64,000 nt of DNA from Variovorax sp. KK3 (GCF_001984055.1 NZ_LYVO01000021.1:1-64000); one strand, 5' to 3'. Numbered from the stretch's first letter, positions 24,759-33,407 are shown. Notes: generated by a model not told the origin, from the letters alone. Made by a program: numbers and translations.

Positions 24759-24790
24759 AACGCCGTCACGACCGTGACGGCGTTTTGCTT
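24759..24790 (+). terminator. Rho-independent terminator after the DUF2917 gene
   Basis: A perfect 11-base stem, AACGCCGTCAC (24759-24769) and GTGACGGCGTT (24774-24784), has a GACC loop and is followed by TTGCTT. It separates the DUF2917 gene from the thiolase operon. Confidence 0.8.
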
Positions 24791-24835
24791 CGCGCGCCAC
24801 CGTGCCATGGTTCATTCGCAGCACAAGGACGACAC

Positions 24836-26014
24836 ATGGCAGAGGCATACATCGTGGCCGCGACGCGCACCGCCGGCGGCCGCCGCGGCGGGCGGCTGGC
24901 AGGCTGGCACCCGGCGGATCTGGCGGCGCAGGTCATCGACGCGCTGGTCGCGAAGAGCGGCATCGACCCGGCCGCGGTGGAGGACGTGATCCTCGGCTGC
25001 GTGAGCCAGGTCGGCGAGCAGGCCAGCAACGTGGCGCGCAACGCGGTGCTGGCGTCTTCACTGCCCGAATCGGTGCCGGCCACCTCGGTCGACCGCCAGT
25101 GCGGCTCGTCGCAGCAGGCGCTGCACTTCGCGGCCCAGGCCGTGATGTCGGGCAGCATGGACGCGGTGATCGCCGGCGGCGTCGAGAGCATGACGCGGGT
25201 GCCCATGTTCACGCCCAATGCATTGCCGGCCAAGGCGGGCCTGGGCACCTACATGAGTCCGGCCATGCGGCACCGCTACCCCGGCGTCGAATTCAGCCAG
25301 TTCACGGGCGCGGAGATGATCGCCCGCAGCCACGGCATCGACAAAAATGACCTGGACCGCTATGCCTTCGAAACCCATCGGCGCGCCATCGCGGCGACGC
25401 GCGAGGGCGCTTTCGATGCCGAGATCCTGCCGGTGGCGGTGCGCATGGCCGACGGCACGGCTTCGGGTGAAATGCACACGGTGGACGAAGGCATCCGCTT
25501 CGACGTGACCCTCGAAGGCATCCAGGCCGTCAAGCTGATCGCCGAGGGCGGCCGCTGCAGCGCCGCCACGGCGAGCCAGATCTGCGACGGCGCCAGCGGC
25601 GTGCTGGTGGTCAACGAACGCGGCCTGAAAGCCCTGGGTGTGAAGCCCCTGGCGCGCATCCGCCACATGAGCGTGATGGGCCACGACCCGGTGGTCATGC
25701 TCGAAGCGCCCATCCCCGCCACCGAGCGGGCCCTGCAGAAGGCCGGCATGACGATCGGCGACATCGACCTGTACGAGGTCAACGAGGCCTTCGCGCCGGT
25801 GCCGCTGGCCTGGCTGCAGCGCTTGAATGCCGACCCGGCGCGGCTTAACGTCCATGGCGGCGCGATCGCGCTGGGCCATCCGCTCGGCGCCTCGGGCACC
25901 AAGCTGATGACCACGCTCGTTCACGCACTGCACCAGCGCGGCAAGCGCTACGGGTTGCAGACCATGTGCGAAGGCGGCGGCATGGCCAACGTGACCATCG
26001 TGGAGCGTCTCTGA
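24836..26014 (+). CDS. Acetyl-CoA C-acyltransferase (thiolase)
   Basis: A 392-residue thiolase that cleaves 3-ketoacyl-CoA or condenses acyl-CoAs. The three catalytic parts are present: nucleophile Cys89 in SVDRQCGSSQQALHF, the His of HGGAIALGHPLGASGT, and the acid/base Cys in TMCEGGGMANVT. The N-terminus EAYIVAATRTAGGRRGGRLA is typical of the FadA/PhaA group. AAGGA precedes the ATG. The stop overlaps the next gene's start as TGATG, so it is coupled to the enoyl-CoA hydratase. Together with the acyl-CoA dehydrogenase it makes most of a beta-oxidation set; the 3-hydroxyacyl-CoA dehydrogenase is missing here. Confidence 0.95.
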   Translation: MAEAYIVAATRTAGGRRGGRLAGWHPADLAAQVIDALVAKSGIDPAAVEDVILGCVSQVGEQASNVARNAVLASSLPESVPATSVDRQCGSSQQALHFAAQAVMSGSMDAVIAGGVESMTRVPMFTPNALPAKAGLGTYMSPAMRHRYPGVEFSQFTGAEMIARSHGIDKNDLDRYAFETHRRAIAATREGAFDAEILPVAVRMADGTASGEMHTVDEGIRFDVTLEGIQAVKLIAEGGRCSAATASQICDGASGVLVVNERGLKALGVKPLARIRHMSVMGHDPVVMLEAPIPATERALQKAGMTIGDIDLYEVNEAFAPVPLAWLQRLNADPARLNVHGGAIALGHPLGASGTKLMTTLVHALHQRGKRYGLQTMCEGGGMANVTIVERL

Positions 26015-26808
26015 TGTCGGCCGTGCTGTGGGATCTGCAGGAGGGCGTGGCCACGCTCACGCTCAACCTGCCGGCCAAACTCAACCCGATCGCGCTCGAC
26101 CTGCAGCAGGCGCTGCGCGGCTGCTTCGACCGCGTGCGCGACGACCGCAGCGTGCGTGCCGTGGTGGTGACCGGCGCGGGGCGCTCCTTCTGCGTGGGCG
26201 CCGACCTGAGCGCGATGCGCCCGCCGTCGGAGGGCCAGAGCCTGGGCGACCAGACCGCCGACTGGATGCAATCGACCAGCAATCCGTTGATCGAAGCGAT
26301 GCGCGCGCTGCCGGTGCCGGTGGTCTGCGCGGTCAACGGCCCGGCGGCCGGCGCCGGCGTGGGCCTGGCGCTGGCGGGCGACATCACGCTCGCGGCGAAG
26401 AGCGCGTACTTCTACCTGTCTTTCCTGCCGCGGCTGGGCGTCGTGCCCGACCTGGGCTGCACCTGGTTCATCCCGCGCCTGGTGGGCCCGGCACGCGCCA
26501 TGGGCATGAGCCTGCTCGACGAGCGCATCGGCGCCGAGCGCGCGGCGCAATGGGGCCTGATCTGGGCCTGCGTGGAAGACGACCTGCTGCTGCTCGAAGC
26601 ACAGCAGGTCGCGCGGCGCCTGGCGCGCCTGCCCGCGCATGCGGTGATCGAGGCGCGCCGGGCGCTCGACGCTTCGGCCCGCCACACGCTGCCCGAGCAG
26701 CTGCACTACGAGAGCGAGCGCCAGCGCGAGCTCCTGAACCAGCCGGCCTTCGCAGAAGGCGTCGCGGCCTTCCTGCAGAAGCGCGCGCCGGAATTCCCGG
26801 GGCGCTGA
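26014..26808 (+). CDS. Enoyl-CoA hydratase/isomerase family protein
   Basis: A 264-residue crotonase-fold protein. The CoA-binding and oxyanion-hole segments are TGAGRSFCVGADLSAMRP and CAVNGPAAGAGVGLALAGD. The position of the second catalytic Glu is occupied by the RLGVVPDLGCTWFIPRLVG segment, where Asp is found. This pattern (PDxG) is that of PaaG-like isomerases more than of classical hydratases with two Glu residues. It could therefore isomerise or hydrate an unusual acyl-CoA. It begins inside the thiolase stop codon (TGATG) and is followed 37 bases later by the acyl-CoA dehydrogenase gene. Confidence 0.9.
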   Translation: MSAVLWDLQEGVATLTLNLPAKLNPIALDLQQALRGCFDRVRDDRSVRAVVVTGAGRSFCVGADLSAMRPPSEGQSLGDQTADWMQSTSNPLIEAMRALPVPVVCAVNGPAAGAGVGLALAGDITLAAKSAYFYLSFLPRLGVVPDLGCTWFIPRLVGPARAMGMSLLDERIGAERAAQWGLIWACVEDDLLLLEAQQVARRLARLPAHAVIEARRALDASARHTLPEQLHYESERQRELLNQPAFAEGVAAFLQKRAPEFPGR

Positions 26809-26845
26809 GGCGACGACAGGCCTCCATCAGATCGAGTGAGTCGCC

Positions 26846-28000
26846 ATGATCGAACGCACACTCTTCACACCGGACCACGAGTCCTTCCGCGACAGCTTCC
26901 GCCGCTTCATGGACAAGGAGATCGCGCCTTTCCACGAAGACTGGGAAGCGCAGGGCTACGTCGATCGCGCGCTCTGGAACAAGGCCGGCGAGAACGGCTT
27001 TCTCTGCATGTCGCTGCCCGAAGAGCACGGCGGCGCCGGCGCCGACCTGCTCTATTCGGTGATCCAGTTCGAGGAGCTGTGGGCACGCGGCTTCACGGGC
27101 GTGGGCTTCGGGCTGCACAGCGAGATCGTGGCGCCGTACATCCTGCATTACGGCACCGAGGCGCAGAAGCGCAAGTACCTGCCCCGCCTCGCCAGCGGCG
27201 AAATGGTCGGCGCCATCGCGATGAGCGAGCCCGGCGCCGGCAGCGACCTGCAGGCCGTGCGCACCGCCGCGCTGCCGCAGCCGGACGGCAGCTGGCACCT
27301 GAGCGGCAGCAAGACCTTCATCACCAACGGCTGGCATGCCGACCTGGTGATCGTCGTGGCCAAGACCGACCCTGCGGGCGGCGCCAAAGGCACCAGCCTG
27401 TTCCTGGTGGAGCGCGGCATGGCAGGCTTCGAGAAAGGCCAGCGCTTGAAGAAGCTGGGCTTGAAGGCGCAGGACACGTCCGAGCTCTTTTTCAACGACG
27501 TGCATCTGCCGCCCGACGCCTTGCTGGGGGAGCCCAACCGCGGCTTCGCCTGCCTGATGGAGCAGCTGCCGTGGGAGCGCCTGCAGATCGCCATCAGCGC
27601 GGTGGCCGCGTCGCAGGCCGCCATCGACCACACGATCGCCTACGTCAAGGACCGCAAGGTCTTCGGCCAGACCGTCGGCGCCTTTCAGAACACGCGCTAC
27701 ACGCTGGCCGAGCTGCAGACCGAAGTGCAGGTCGCACAGGTCTTCGTCGACAAGTGCATCGAGCTGCTGATGGCGCAGAAGCTCGACACCGCCACGGCCA
27801 GCATGGCCAAGTACTGGACCACCGACCTGCAATGCAAGGTGATGGACGAGTGCGTGCAGCTGCATGGCGGCTACGGCTTCATGTGGGAATACCCGGTGAC
27901 GCGCGCCTATGCCGACGCGCGCGTGCAGCGCATCTATGGCGGAACCAACGAAATCATGAAAGAGGTGATCACGCGGGCGATGGGGCTGCCGGGGCGGTGA
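26846..28000 (+). CDS. Acyl-CoA dehydrogenase, LCAD/IVD-like
   Basis: A 384-residue FAD enzyme that oxidises acyl-CoA to enoyl-CoA. FAD- and substrate-binding segments are GAIAMSEPGAGSDLQAVRT (around 122-140) and KTFITNGWHADLVIVVAKTD. The C-terminal motif reads RIYGGTNEIMKEVI, with Gly in place of the catalytic Glu used by medium-chain enzymes. The base is then expected in the LPWERLQIAI helix at Glu244, as in long-chain and isovaleryl-CoA dehydrogenases. The substrate is likely a long or branched acyl-CoA. It follows thiolase and enoyl-CoA hydratase genes in one probable operon. Confidence 0.93.
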   Translation: MIERTLFTPDHESFRDSFRRFMDKEIAPFHEDWEAQGYVDRALWNKAGENGFLCMSLPEEHGGAGADLLYSVIQFEELWARGFTGVGFGLHSEIVAPYILHYGTEAQKRKYLPRLASGEMVGAIAMSEPGAGSDLQAVRTAALPQPDGSWHLSGSKTFITNGWHADLVIVVAKTDPAGGAKGTSLFLVERGMAGFEKGQRLKKLGLKAQDTSELFFNDVHLPPDALLGEPNRGFACLMEQLPWERLQIAISAVAASQAAIDHTIAYVKDRKVFGQTVGAFQNTRYTLAELQTEVQVAQVFVDKCIELLMAQKLDTATASMAKYWTTDLQCKVMDECVQLHGGYGFMWEYPVTRAYADARVQRIYGGTNEIMKEVITRAMGLPGR

Positions 28001-28040
28001 GTCGCTGGCTTCCGGAAGGGGCCTGCAGCAGAATGGCCGT

Positions 28041-29300
28041 ATGCCTACCCTCCATGCCTTCTATGCCCAGTCCGGCGGTGTGACGTCGGTGATCAACGCG
28101 TCCGCCTCGGGCGTCATCGAAACGGCCCGCCGGCACGCCGACCGCATCGGCACCGTGTACGCCGGGCGCAACGGCATCCTGGGCGCGCTGGCCGAAGAGC
28201 TGATCGACACGAGCCGCGAATCCGACGCGGCGATCGCGGCGCTGCGCACCACGCCCGCGGGGGCGTTCGGTTCGTGCCGCTACAAGCTGAAGTCGCTCGA
28301 AAAGAACCGCCGCGAATACGAGCGGCTGATCGAGGTGTTCAAGGCCCACGGCATCGGCTATTTCTTCTACAACGGTGGCGGCGACTCGGCCGACACCTGC
28401 TTCAAGGTGAGCCAGCTCTCGCAGTCGATGGGCTATGCGCTGCAGGCCATCCACGTGCCCAAGACCATCGACAACGACCTGCCGCTGACCGACTGCTGCC
28501 CCGGCTTCGGATCGGTGGCGAAGTACGTCGCGGTGTCGACGCTCGAGGCTTCGCTCGACGTGCGCTCGATGGCCGCGACCTCGACCAAGGTGTTCGTGCT
28601 CGAGGTGATGGGTCGTCACGCGGGGTGGATTGCTGCGGCGGGTGGACTGGCGGCGGACCACGGGATTCCTGTGGTGATCCTGTTCCCTGAGATTCCGTTC
28701 GACCAGCCGGCCTTCATCGCGCGCGTGGATGCGCTGGTCAAGCACCATGGCTATTGCACGGTGGTGGTGTCCGAGGGTGCGCACCACCCGGACGGCCGCT
28801 TCCTCGCCGAGCAAGGCACGAAAGACGCGTTCGGCCACGCGCAGCTCGGTGGCGCGGCACCGGTGGTGGCGCAGATGGTGAAGGAGGCGCTGGGCCTCAA
28901 ATTCCACTGGGCGGTGGCCGACTACCTGCAGCGCTCGGCCCGACACATCGCATCGGCCACCGACGCACGCCAGGCCTACGAGCTGGGCCAGCGCGCGGTG
29001 GAGCTGGCGCTCGAAGGCAAGAACTCGGTGATGCCGACGATCGAGCGCACGTCCGATTCGCCGTATGCGTACACCATCGGCAGCGCGCCGCTCGACCAGG
29101 TGGCCAACAACGAGAAGTTCATGCCGCGCGACTACATCTCGGCCGACGGCTACGGCATCAGCGACAAGGGGCGCGCGTATCTGTTGCCGCTGATCCAGGG
29201 CGAAGACTATCCGGACTACCGCGACGGGCTGCCGGTCTACGTGAGCTTGAAGAACGAGACGGTGGCGAAGAAGCTGCCGGCTTTCGAGATCGCGAAGTGA
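28041..29300 (+). CDS. 6-phosphofructokinase, pyrophosphate type
   Basis: A 419-residue enzyme of the PfkA fold that phosphorylates fructose 6-phosphate reversibly, here probably with pyrophosphate. The phosphate-donor loop reads NGGGDSADTC with Asp115 where ATP enzymes have Gly. The base motif PKTIDND has Lys141 where ATP enzymes have Gly; Asp144 is the catalytic base. Asp and Lys at these two places mark PPi dependence. MGRHAGWIAAAGGLAADHG is the substrate-binding MGR motif. The length fits the long bacterial class. It follows the beta-oxidation genes by 40 bases and overlaps the CWC gene by four bases. Confidence 0.92.
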   Translation: MPTLHAFYAQSGGVTSVINASASGVIETARRHADRIGTVYAGRNGILGALAEELIDTSRESDAAIAALRTTPAGAFGSCRYKLKSLEKNRREYERLIEVFKAHGIGYFFYNGGGDSADTCFKVSQLSQSMGYALQAIHVPKTIDNDLPLTDCCPGFGSVAKYVAVSTLEASLDVRSMAATSTKVFVLEVMGRHAGWIAAAGGLAADHGIPVVILFPEIPFDQPAFIARVDALVKHHGYCTVVVSEGAHHPDGRFLAEQGTKDAFGHAQLGGAAPVVAQMVKEALGLKFHWAVADYLQRSARHIASATDARQAYELGQRAVELALEGKNSVMPTIERTSDSPYAYTIGSAPLDQVANNEKFMPRDYISADGYGISDKGRAYLLPLIQGEDYPDYRDGLPVYVSLKNETVAKKLPAFEIAK

Positions 29301-29539
29301 CTGTGCAGAGGCAGCGGGTGGATGCGACGCGCTGTCCGCTGTGCGGCGAGGTCAATCGCTGCGCCGTAGAGCTCGAGCGGGAGACCGGGGAGCCGCAGGG
29401 GAGTTGCTGGTGCATGCAGGGTTCGATCGCTACCGAAGTTCTGGCACGCATTCCCGCGGAAGCACGCGGCCTTGCGTGCATCTGCGCACGCTGTGCTTCA
29501 GGTCTTGCTCCCTCTCCCTCTGGGAGAGGGTTGGGGTGA
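29297..29539 (+). CDS. Cysteine-rich CWC family protein
   Basis: An 80-residue protein with the CWC pattern: TRCPLCGEVNRCAVELERE, then GSCWCMQ, and LACICARCASG. Nine cysteines in pairs suggest a small zinc-binding domain; the function of the family is unknown. It starts at GTG (29297) inside the phosphofructokinase stop, giving a four-base overlap; a second GTG at 29303 is possible. The last 12 residues (APSPSGRGLG and before) are read from the left arm of the long inverted repeat at 29504-29626. The native end of the protein has therefore probably been replaced or extended by the repeat. Confidence 0.8.
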   Translation: MTVQRQRVDATRCPLCGEVNRCAVELERETGEPQGSCWCMQGSIATEVLARIPAEARGLACICARCASGLAPSPSGRGLG

Positions 29540-29626
29540 GCGCACTGGGCGGTCGATGAAGCGCTGAGGCCAATCCACGGCTCGGTGCCCTCACCCCCGC
29601 CCTCTCCCAGAGGGAGAGGGAGCAAG
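29504..29626. repeat. Long inverted repeat (MITE/REP-like element)
   Basis: Two 37-base arms (29504-29540 and 29590-29626) are reverse complements at 35 of 37 positions and are separated by 49 bases. Each arm is itself near-palindromic (CCCTCTCCC/GGGAGAGGG). The arm type, with CTCCCTCTCCCTCTGGGAGA, is a dispersed intergenic repeat seen in many Proteobacteria. It codes for no protein. The left arm forms the 3' end of the CWC gene, and the right arm abuts the stop codon of the metallopeptidase gene. It would form a strong cruciform or bidirectional terminator. Confidence 0.85.
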
Positions 29627-30934
29627 TCAAGCCGCTGCCGGTGCCTCCGCCGTAGGGCTGTCGGCGATCGGCGGCTCCGTCACAGGCCCTTCACCCCCCG
29701 TGCGTTGCTGCGCAATCACCTCATGAATGAAATGCAGCTTGCGCACCGCCTCGTGCGGCAGCACGAAGGGATAGAAGTCGGGCTGGCCCATGCTGCGCGA
29801 CAGCTCGTTGAGCACGTTGGTCAAACGCAGCCAGCCATTGAGGAAGTCGAGGAACTCGGACGCCCCCGGATGCTCGGGCTGCCACAGGTCCGACAGCTCG
29901 AACAGGTCGCTCGTCAGCTCGACGTTCTGCGCGTCGACGCCGAAGCTCTTGGCGGTGTCGGCCGTGTCCGCCATGTGCAGGTAATGCGCCCATGTCTCGG
30001 CCCAGTCTTCCCAGGGATGCGCGCTCGCGTAGCTGGTGACGTGGCGCAGCGCCCAGTCGATGGGCGGGCCGTTGTTGTAGTGGTTCTGCAATGCGCCCGC
30101 GTAGTCGGCGCGCTCGTCGCCGAAGAGTTCGCGAAAGGCATCGAGCCACGAGGTGGGTTGCACCAGCAGGTCCCAGTAGTAGTGACCGATCTCGTGGCGG
30201 AAGTGGCCGACCAGCGTGCGGTACGGCTCACGCATCTCTGCGCGGATGCGCTCGCGCACCGCGTCCTCGGCTTCTTCGGCATTGAGCGTGATCACGCCCA
30301 TGCTGTGGCCGGTGGTGACGTGCGGACCGCCCGGCAGGTTGCCGAGGAAGTCGAAGGCCAGGCCATGATCTGGATCGGACAGGCGCGTGACCACGGGCAG
30401 CCCGAGCGCGAGCAGCTGCGAGATCAAGCGCCGCTTGGCCAGCTCGAGCTTGCGCCACAGTTCGCCATTCGCCTCGATCGACAGGTCGGGGATCGTGCGC
30501 GTCACGCTGCAGGCCAGGCACATGCCGGGCACCAAGCCGTCGGTGTTGAAGGACGGATCGTCACCCTCGCGCGGCGCCGGCACCATCCAGTTGCAGGCGG
30601 CCGGCGTCATGAGGTTGGCGCAGGATCGATAGGCCCTGCCGTTCGTGTCGCCGAAGACGGTGAAGGTGTCGGGCTCGGCGCCTTCGTGCGTGGCCGGCGC
30701 GAGCGGCACCACGCCGAGCTTCTCTTCGACGTAGCCGAGCGGCGTGCCGCAGGCGAGGCACTGGCTGTTGCGCAGGAACACGGGCCGGCCGCACTGGCAC
30801 TGGTAGGCGCGCGTGACGGTGGGCGCCTTGAGCTCGGCAGCGAGCGAAGGCTGGGTCGAGGCCTCGTCGACCGGAGTCGCGTCGGCGGGGTTCTGTTCGA
30901 CGACGGCGGGGTCGGCGGACGCTGTTTCTTCCAT
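29627..30934 (-). CDS. Zinc-ribbon and putative zinc metallopeptidase (COG4307)
   Basis: A 435-residue cytosolic protein. An acidic, Ala-rich N-terminus (1-50) is followed by a zinc ribbon: YQCQCGRPVFLRNSQCLACG holds the four cysteines. The main domain contains HFRHEIGHYYWDLLV, a HExxH-like zincin motif, with a downstream acidic region FGDERADYAGAL that may supply the third ligand. Families of this layout are annotated as putative zinc-binding peptidases; no substrate is known. The last residues are Ala/Pro-rich, and the stop codon directly abuts an inverted repeat. It is divergent from an MFS transporter gene. Confidence 0.85.
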   Translation of the reverse strand: MEETASADPAVVEQNPADATPVDEASTQPSLAAELKAPTVTRAYQCQCGRPVFLRNSQCLACGTPLGYVEEKLGVVPLAPATHEGAEPDTFTVFGDTNGRAYRSCANLMTPAACNWMVPAPREGDDPSFNTDGLVPGMCLACSVTRTIPDLSIEANGELWRKLELAKRRLISQLLALGLPVVTRLSDPDHGLAFDFLGNLPGGPHVTTGHSMGVITLNAEEAEDAVRERIRAEMREPYRTLVGHFRHEIGHYYWDLLVQPTSWLDAFRELFGDERADYAGALQNHYNNGPPIDWALRHVTSYASAHPWEDWAETWAHYLHMADTADTAKSFGVDAQNVELTSDLFELSDLWQPEHPGASEFLDFLNGWLRLTNVLNELSRSMGQPDFYPFVLPHEAVRKLHFIHEVIAQQRTGGEGPVTEPPIADSPTAEAPAAA

Positions 30935-31046
30935 GGTGTTGTACTCGCAGGCTCAATGGGCGGCGGATCATTTTGCGGGCAGCAGTCCGGCAGGAACGGC
31001 GCCCAAAGCCCGATATCCTGTAGGACAGCCCAGCCGGCTGCCACCG

Positions 31047-32501
31047 ATGCCCGACACCGCCCTCTCCACCCCGACCCTCGCCGAACGCTACGGCACGCGC
31101 TACCGCTGGCTGCTGCTCTTGTCGGTGATGGTCGGCGTGATGGCGTCGATCATGTCCTCGACCATCGTCAACGTGGCGATTCCCGGCATGAGCCACCACT
31201 TCGCGCTGGGGCAGGAACGGGCGCAGTGGGTCAGCTCCGGCTTCATGGTGGCGATGACGGTCTCGATGCTCACTACGCCGTGGCTGCTGACACGCTACGG
31301 CTACCGGCGCACCTACGTCGGCACGATGGTGCTGCTGCTGGTGGGCGGCGTGGTGGGCGGGCTCGCGAACCACTACCCGCTGGTGCTGGCCGCGCGCGTG
31401 GCCGAAGGGCTTGCCGCGGGCGTGGTGCAGCCGATCCCGGCCATCATCATCCTGCGTGCGTTCGAGCCTCACGAGCAAGGCCGCGCCAGCGGCATCTTCG
31501 GCATGGGCGTGGTGCTGGCACCTGCGGTGGGCCCCAGCATCGGCGGGGTGCTGGTCGACCTGTTCGGCTGGCGCTCGATCTTCTTCATGGTGGTGCCCTT
31601 CTGCCTCGCATCGATCTGGCTGGCCTACCGCTTCGTGCCGGTCACGGCGCCGGGCGGCGTCACCGCCGCGCGCGGCGCGGGGCTCGACTGGGGCGGGCTC
31701 GCGCTGGGCACGGTGGGCACGCTGTGCCTGCTCAACGGGCTGGTCGAGCTGCGCGGCGACGCACCGCTGCAGGCCACCGCGCTGCTGGCCGGTGCCGGCA
31801 TCGCCTTCGGCGCCTTCATCGCCTGGCAGCGGCGCGTGGCGGCCGTGGGCGGCGCACCGCTGATGAACCTGGCGTTGTTCCGGCACCGCCAGTTCGCCAT
31901 GGGCAGCGTGGTCGCTTTCATCTACGGCACGGCGCTGTTCGGCTCGACCTACCTGCTGCCGGTGTACATGCAGGTGGGGCTGCAGCTGTCGGCCTCGCTC
32001 GTCGGCACCATCCTGTTGCCGGCCGGCATCGTGCTGGCCTTCGCGATCGCGGGCGTGGGGCGGTTGGCCGACCGGCAGCCGACCTGGCTGCTGGTGTCCA
32101 TCGGCCTGGCGCTGCTGGCGCTGTCCTTCGCGCTGATGCTCGTGCTGCGCCTGGACAGCGCTCTCTGGCTGCTCGCCCTGTTCGCGGTGATCGGCCGGGT
32201 CGGCCTGGGCTTCATCCTGCCGTCGCTCAACCTGGGGGCGATGCGGCCGCTCGAGAAGCCGCTGATCCCGCAGGGCGCCAGCGCGATCAACTTCCTGCGC
32301 ATGCTGGGCGGCGCTGCCGGCGTGAGCCTGTGCGCGGTGGTGCTCGAATGGCGGCTGGCCGCGCACGGCGATTCGCTGGCGAACCCGACGACCAGCGCCG
32401 CGCGCCTGGCGGCCTTCGACGAAGTGTTCGCGATGCTCGCGGGCCTGTGCGCCCTGGCGATGTGCGCGGCCTGGCAGCTGCGCGAAAAACCCGCCGCCTG
32501 A
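31047..32501 (+). CDS. MFS transporter, DHA2 (EmrB/QacA) family
   Basis: A 484-residue proton-driven exporter with about 14 membrane segments. Family marks are SIMSSTIVNVAIPGMSHHF in helix 1 (DHA2 motif D1-like), QWVSSGFMVAMTVSM, LTRYGYRRTYVG (motif A), and GASGIFGMGVVLAPAVGPSIGG-like motif C, here ASGIFGMGVVLAPAVGPSIG. Drugs or toxic metabolites are the usual substrates. There is no membrane fusion protein (EmrA) or TetR/MarR regulator beside it, so the specificity is open. It starts 112 bases from the divergent metallopeptidase gene and is followed within 31 bases by a glutamine amidotransferase gene. Confidence 0.9.
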   Translation: MPDTALSTPTLAERYGTRYRWLLLLSVMVGVMASIMSSTIVNVAIPGMSHHFALGQERAQWVSSGFMVAMTVSMLTTPWLLTRYGYRRTYVGTMVLLLVGGVVGGLANHYPLVLAARVAEGLAAGVVQPIPAIIILRAFEPHEQGRASGIFGMGVVLAPAVGPSIGGVLVDLFGWRSIFFMVVPFCLASIWLAYRFVPVTAPGGVTAARGAGLDWGGLALGTVGTLCLLNGLVELRGDAPLQATALLAGAGIAFGAFIAWQRRVAAVGGAPLMNLALFRHRQFAMGSVVAFIYGTALFGSTYLLPVYMQVGLQLSASLVGTILLPAGIVLAFAIAGVGRLADRQPTWLLVSIGLALLALSFALMLVLRLDSALWLLALFAVIGRVGLGFILPSLNLGAMRPLEKPLIPQGASAINFLRMLGGAAGVSLCAVVLEWRLAAHGDSLANPTTSAARLAAFDEVFAMLAGLCALAMCAAWQLREKPAA

Positions 32502-32531
32502 AGCGCCGGCGGCTGCGTTCTAATCGAGCCC

Positions 32532-33296
32532 ATGTGCCAGCTCCTCGGGATGAACTGCAACACGCCGACGGACGTGACCTTCAGCTTCACGGGCTTCGCG
32601 CAGCGCGGCGGGCGCACCGACCACCATGCCGACGGCTGGGGCATCGCCTTCTTCGAAGACCGCGGGCTGCGGCACTTCGTCGACCACCAGCCGGCCTGCG
32701 AGTCGCCGGTGGCCGAGCTGATCCGCCGCTACCCCATCGCGAGCCGCAACGTCATCGCCCACATCCGCAAGGCCACGCAGGGTGCGGTGAACCTGCAGAA
32801 CTGCCACCCCTTCGTGCGCGAGCTGTGGGGCCGCTACTGGGTGTTCGCGCACAACGGCGACCTCAAGGACTTTCGCCCGCGGCTGCACGGCAACTTCCAC
32901 CCGGTGGGCAGCACCGACAGCGAGCACGCCTTCTGCTGGATCATGCAAGAGCTGGCCAAGTCACACGCCGGCGTGCCGACCGTCGAGGAACTCACGATCA
33001 CGCTGCGCGAGCTGGCGCCACGCATCGCGCGCAACGGCACTTTCAACTTCATGCTCTCGAACGGGCAGGCGCTGTGGTCGCATGCCTCGACGAACCTCTG
33101 GTACATCGAGCGGCGGCACCCGTTCCTCACGGCGGAGCTGTCGGACGAAGACCTGTCGATCGATTTCGCGGAGCACACCACGCCCGACGACCGGGTGGCC
33201 GTGGTGGTCACCGCACCGCTGACGACCAACGAACGCTGGACCGCTTTCGCGCCCGGCGAGCTGGCGGTGTTCGTGGACGGCGAGCGGCGCGCCTGA
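32532..33296 (+). CDS. Class II glutamine amidotransferase, YafJ-like
   Basis: A 254-residue stand-alone Ntn-type amidotransferase domain. After removal of Met, Cys2 of MCQLLGMNCNTPTD is the nucleophile. Other class II landmarks are GWGIAFFEDRGL, HIRKATQGAVNLQNCHPFV and FAHNGDLKDF, which form the glutamine pocket. The enzyme would release ammonia from glutamine, but there is no synthase domain, and the partner is unknown. DUF4872/YafJ members are widespread. It follows the DHA2 exporter gene by 31 bases on the same strand and could be cotranscribed with it. Confidence 0.9.
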   Translation: MCQLLGMNCNTPTDVTFSFTGFAQRGGRTDHHADGWGIAFFEDRGLRHFVDHQPACESPVAELIRRYPIASRNVIAHIRKATQGAVNLQNCHPFVRELWGRYWVFAHNGDLKDFRPRLHGNFHPVGSTDSEHAFCWIMQELAKSHAGVPTVEELTITLRELAPRIARNGTFNFMLSNGQALWSHASTNLWYIERRHPFLTAELSDEDLSIDFAEHTTPDDRVAVVVTAPLTTNERWTAFAPGELAVFVDGERRA

Positions 33297-33387
33297 CTTT
33301 CCCCTGACCTGCGGCCGAGCGGCGGGCGGCCGCCGCGACTGTGTCGGCGGCGCAACAGAGCCCTCATTCGTAAGACCTTTGTCGTAG

Positions 33388-33407
33388 ACAATAACGGTTC
33401 TCATTTG
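33388..33407 (+). promoter_or_regulatory. Fur-box-like sequence before the TonB receptor gene
   Basis: ACAATAACGGTTCTCATTTG has the A/T-rich imperfect palindrome character of Fur sites. The right half, TTCTCATT, is the common proteobacterial half-site (AATGAGAA on the other strand). It lies about 35 bases before the ATG of a siderophore-type receptor, where an iron repressor would act. A fur gene is present in this window at 49962. Confidence 0.55.
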
